From positions 62,001 through 126,000 of the forward strand of contig CAZOOZ010000003.1 in assembly GCA_964581565.1 (NCBI GenBank): DNA of 64,000 bases, written 5' to 3'. Shown in pieces: positions 61,878 through 64,000 of the stretch. Source of the DNA: UBA1433 sp964581565 (lineage in GTDB: Bacteria > Bacillota > Clostridia > Eubacteriales > UBA1433). The stretch's first letter is position 1, and each line of letters starts with the position of its first letter. Below the pieces are notes generated by a model that saw only the letters and a list, made by a program, of their open reading frames with translations, did not search any database and had not been told where the DNA came from. The position numbers and the translations under genes are program-made.

Positions 61878-62459
61878 ATGAATGTTTTTGATATTACGAA
61901 AGAATTTTTGTCTTCTCCAAAATATCCAGACTCTTATGATGCCGAATTGAAAACCGCCTCCTCGATTTCAAATGGAGATTGCTATAATTTAAGTATTCTT
62001 ACCTCCAGCGTGCATTACGGCACACATGCCGATGCTCCACTTCATTTTTTTAATGAAGGCTGTGATATCGCATCAATGCCTCTTGAACATTACATTGGAG
62101 ATTGCTATGTGATCGAGGTCTGCGAGGGTCCGCTTACAGCAGATTATTTTATGAGCAAATTCCCTTCTGATGCAAGGCGCATTTTGCTCAAAGGAAACGG
62201 CAAAGCAACGCTTTCTGAAGACTGTGCAAGGGCACTTGCCGCTAGCGATATCATCACAATTGGCACCGATTACTGGTCTATTGCCGCTTTAGACAATGAA
62301 TGTATGATTCATAAAATCTTATTAAAAGAAAAAATCGCTATTATTGAAGGTTTGGATTTAACAAATATACTTGCAGGAAAATATTTTTTATCGGCAGCGC
62401 CGCTCAAAATCGCCGGTAGTGATGGCGCATATGTTCGTGCTTTGCTTATCAAATTCTAA
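61878..62459 (+). CDS. Cyclase-family hydrolase (kynurenine formamidase-like)
   Basis: The 193-residue protein belongs to the KynB/cyclase family: the metal motif YGTHADAPLHF near residue 47 and a C-terminal GSDGAYVRALLI. The enzymes hydrolyse amides or lactones; the exact substrate is unknown since no tryptophan pathway genes are near. Start set by AAAGGAG. Confidence 0.85.
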   Translation: MNVFDITKEFLSSPKYPDSYDAELKTASSISNGDCYNLSILTSSVHYGTHADAPLHFFNEGCDIASMPLEHYIGDCYVIEVCEGPLTADYFMSKFPSDARRILLKGNGKATLSEDCARALAASDIITIGTDYWSIAALDNECMIHKILLKEKIAIIEGLDLTNILAGKYFLSAAPLKIAGSDGAYVRALLIKF

Positions 62460-62609
62460 TAACTAAATTATTATTAATTTATTATTCATCATCATAATCA
62501 TATGATCATTTTAAGACAAAGCAAATACGCTAGACTTTTTTTGTCCTTTATTATATTTTAAATTGAAGCTTAGTTTCATTTTGTAAATATCTGACTTTAT
62601 AAATGCATC

Positions 62610-62638
62610 TTGACATTATTTTGCTGGCCGTTTATAAT
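62610..62638 (+). promoter_or_regulatory. MarR gene promoter
   Basis: TTGACA (62610-62615) and TATAAT (62633-62638) with a 17-base spacer form a perfect consensus, 49 bases before the start codon of the MarR gene. Confidence 0.88.
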
Positions 62639-62664
62639 GTATGTGTGTATATACACATACATTA
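62635..62664. promoter_or_regulatory. Likely MarR operator
   Basis: TAATGTATGTGT and ACACATACATTA (six-base spacer GTATAT) form a 12-base perfect palindrome overlapping the -10 box and start site. The geometry fits MarR autorepression. Confidence 0.8.
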
Positions 62665-62686
62665 GTATGTTCAAAGGACTTAAAAA

Positions 62687-63121
62687 ATGATTGAAAATAA
62701 AACACATAGACAAACAAGCAAGTGTTACTGTACAAAAATACGTCAAGCTTCAAAAGCCTTAACACAATATTATATAGAAACTATGCAACCAAGCGGGCTA
62801 AAAATAACTCAATTCGCTTTATTGAGTCATATAAAACGTCTTGGTCCGCTCACGATGAATGAATTGTCTGATGCGATGAATTTAGAACGAACTACTCTCG
62901 TGCGGAATCTTAAACCGTTAGAAAAGAAAAAACTAATTCGGATACTTTCACAAAAAAATTCAAAAGCTTATTTAATTCAGTTAACACACGAAGGCGAAAA
63001 AACACTGACTAAAGCTATGCCTTATTGGCACCAAGCCCAAGCATCCATAGAAGAATTACTTACTAAAGAAGAATTTGAGATTCTTGAAGAAATCCTTCGT
63101 AAATTCATGACAATTAATTAA
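62687..63121 (+). CDS. MarR-family regulator
   Basis: The 144-residue protein has a winged helix (LGPLTMNELSDAMNLERTTL) and helices at both ends for dimerisation. It has two Cys residues near the N-terminus (SKCYCTK) that could sense oxidation. AAAGGACTTAAAAA precedes the ATG. It is probably autoregulated and may control the LUD gene after it. Confidence 0.9.
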   Translation: MIENKTHRQTSKCYCTKIRQASKALTQYYIETMQPSGLKITQFALLSHIKRLGPLTMNELSDAMNLERTTLVRNLKPLEKKKLIRILSQKNSKAYLIQLTHEGEKTLTKAMPYWHQAQASIEELLTKEEFEILEEILRKFMTIN

Positions 63122-63178
63122 TTTAGTCTATTTTAAAAATATTTTATATAAATATAAAAGTAAAGGAGAAAAATATTT

Positions 63179-63826
63179 ATGGATCAAAATAAAAAGTATG
63201 TAATCGACAAAAGAATAGAGCGCACAATAGACAGCCTTACAAAGAATAACATGTATGCTTGCTATGTTGAAAGCAAAGAAGATGTTATCCCCAAGGTGTT
63301 AGAATTTTTAAAAGATGGCGATAAAACCTCGTGTGGAGGCTCTATGACTTTGTTTGAAACCGGTATTGTTGAATATTTGCGTAATGGTAAATATGACTAT
63401 TTAGACAGATATGATCCTTCTGTCCCCGCAGAGAAAATGGATGATTTGTTTAGAGAAGCTTTCTTTTGTGACACATATTTTTCCTCTTCGAACGCAATTA
63501 CCGAACATGGTGAATTGCTGAACATAGACGGCAGGGGTAACCGAGTCGCACCAATGATCTATGGTCCTAAAAGCGTTATTATTATCGCAGGTTTTAATAA
63601 AATTGTAACAGATGTGCATGCTGCATATGATAGAGTTAAAAATATAGCTGCCCCAGCAAATGCTAAACGATTGGGGTATGCGATACCATGCGGCAGCACA
63701 GGCAAATGCATGCAATGTGAGGCACCGGCTAAATTTTGCTCCCTCTTTACTGTAATCGGATATCAACTCCCCATTAGAAAAGATAGGATAAAAGTACTTA
63801 TAGTCGGCGAAGAATTGGGTTATTAA
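63179..63826 (+). CDS. LUD-domain protein
   Basis: The 215-residue protein has the LUD fold (DUF162, LutC-like) with motifs TSCGGSMTLFETGI near residue 41, SSNAITEHGELLNID, and a cysteine-rich CGSTGKCMQCEAPAKFC close to the C-terminus, which could bind a metal or Fe-S cluster. It is a stand-alone form common in clostridia. Substrate not known. AAAGGAG lies upstream of the ATG. Confidence 0.88.
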   Translation: MDQNKKYVIDKRIERTIDSLTKNNMYACYVESKEDVIPKVLEFLKDGDKTSCGGSMTLFETGIVEYLRNGKYDYLDRYDPSVPAEKMDDLFREAFFCDTYFSSSNAITEHGELLNIDGRGNRVAPMIYGPKSVIIIAGFNKIVTDVHAAYDRVKNIAAPANAKRLGYAIPCGSTGKCMQCEAPAKFCSLFTVIGYQLPIRKDRIKVLIVGEELGY

Positions 63827-63831
63827 AATTT

Positions 63832-63860
63832 AGGGGCTGTTTAAACCAGCCCCTTTTTAT
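63832..63860 (+). terminator. LUD gene terminator
   Basis: AGGGGCTG and CAGCCCCT form an eight-base stem around TTTAAAC, followed by five T residues. Confidence 0.92.
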
Positions 63861-63877
63861 TACGTTTTAAGTTAATA

Positions 63878-64000
63878 CTACGATACAATTTCTTCTTTTT
63901 TATCTCTATATAAAGCACTGTAATCCGCAGGACGTTTATCCACAGCAAGTGTAACAAGCCAAACGACTATTGATAAAATTAATACTGCATAAATCGCCTG
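63878..64000 (-). CDS. C-terminal end of a membrane protein
   Basis: The last 40 codons of a - strand gene are visible, with one hydrophobic segment (AVLILSIVVWLVTLAV) and a charged tail ending KKEEIVS. The gene starts beyond the window edge. It may be a transporter; the family cannot be told. Confidence 0.6.
   Translation of the reverse strand, partial: QAIYAVLILSIVVWLVTLAVDKRPADYSALYRDKKEEIVS

Overview
The window comes from a low-GC, endospore-forming Firmicute, most likely a member of the Clostridia. Evidence for this is the AT-rich sequence with strong Shine-Dalgarno sites, the spoIIIA operon with spoIVB and spo0A, a T-box leader before valS, a dimeric-type glycyl-tRNA synthetase, PduL-type phosphotransacylases and LUD proteins. 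No genus can be named from the sequence alone.

Positions 1 to about 21,750 are one end of a prophage inserted at the 3' end of a tRNA-Arg(ACG) gene. Reading inward from the tRNA, it has a tyrosine integrase, a membrane-anchored coiled-coil protein in the lysogeny module (possible superinfection exclusion) and a CI-type S24 repressor, all on the + strand. Everything else is on the - strand, starting from a divergent cro-like gene. The early block holds an excisionase-like protein, small unknowns, Lar, a replication-terminator-like protein, a DUF4373-type replication protein, a G39P-like helicase loader, a Myb-like protein, an SPPY methyltransferase, a ParB-like protein, an ASCH protein, an ArpU-like regulator and a Dam methylase. 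Then come HNH, terminase small and large subunits, portal, ClpP-like protease, major capsid and a gp6-like connector cut by the window edge. Tail and lysis genes lie outside. No gene shows a frameshift, so the visible part looks intact.

Positions 21.7-36 kb are core genes: typA, a 4Fe-4S ferredoxin, two tRNA-Ser genes, valS with its T-box, pgsA, lgt, two tandem pduL-like genes, ppsA, the PEP synthase regulator ppsR, glyS and recO. ppsA and ppsR converge on a shared terminator, and the Thr next to the catalytic His of PpsA is kept, so the pair probably forms one regulatory unit.

Positions 36-43.3 kb are a compact sporulation block: spoIIIAA-AH from a sigma-E-like promoter, then spoIVB, then spo0A with a near-perfect sigma-H promoter.

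Positions 43.3-51.4 kb are the most unusual host segment. A three-gene operon (CotH kinase-like protein with lamin-tail repeats, VTC-domain polyphosphate polymerase-like protein, DUF4956 membrane protein) has its own promoter, flanked by a perfect 14-bp inverted repeat. Upstream are an ECF sigma factor, an anti-sigma/DUF4349 fusion, and an ABC exporter whose ATPase has lost its usual signature and H-loop residues.

Positions 51.6-64 kb carry secG, a TIGR04086 membrane protein, an autoregulated GntR regulator, cca, a UPF0316 protein, a polysaccharide-type ABC exporter, serine acetyltransferase, an unannotated 32-residue membrane peptide, potABCD, a cyclase-family hydrolase, a MarR regulator with a clear operator, a LUD protein and the end of a further membrane protein.
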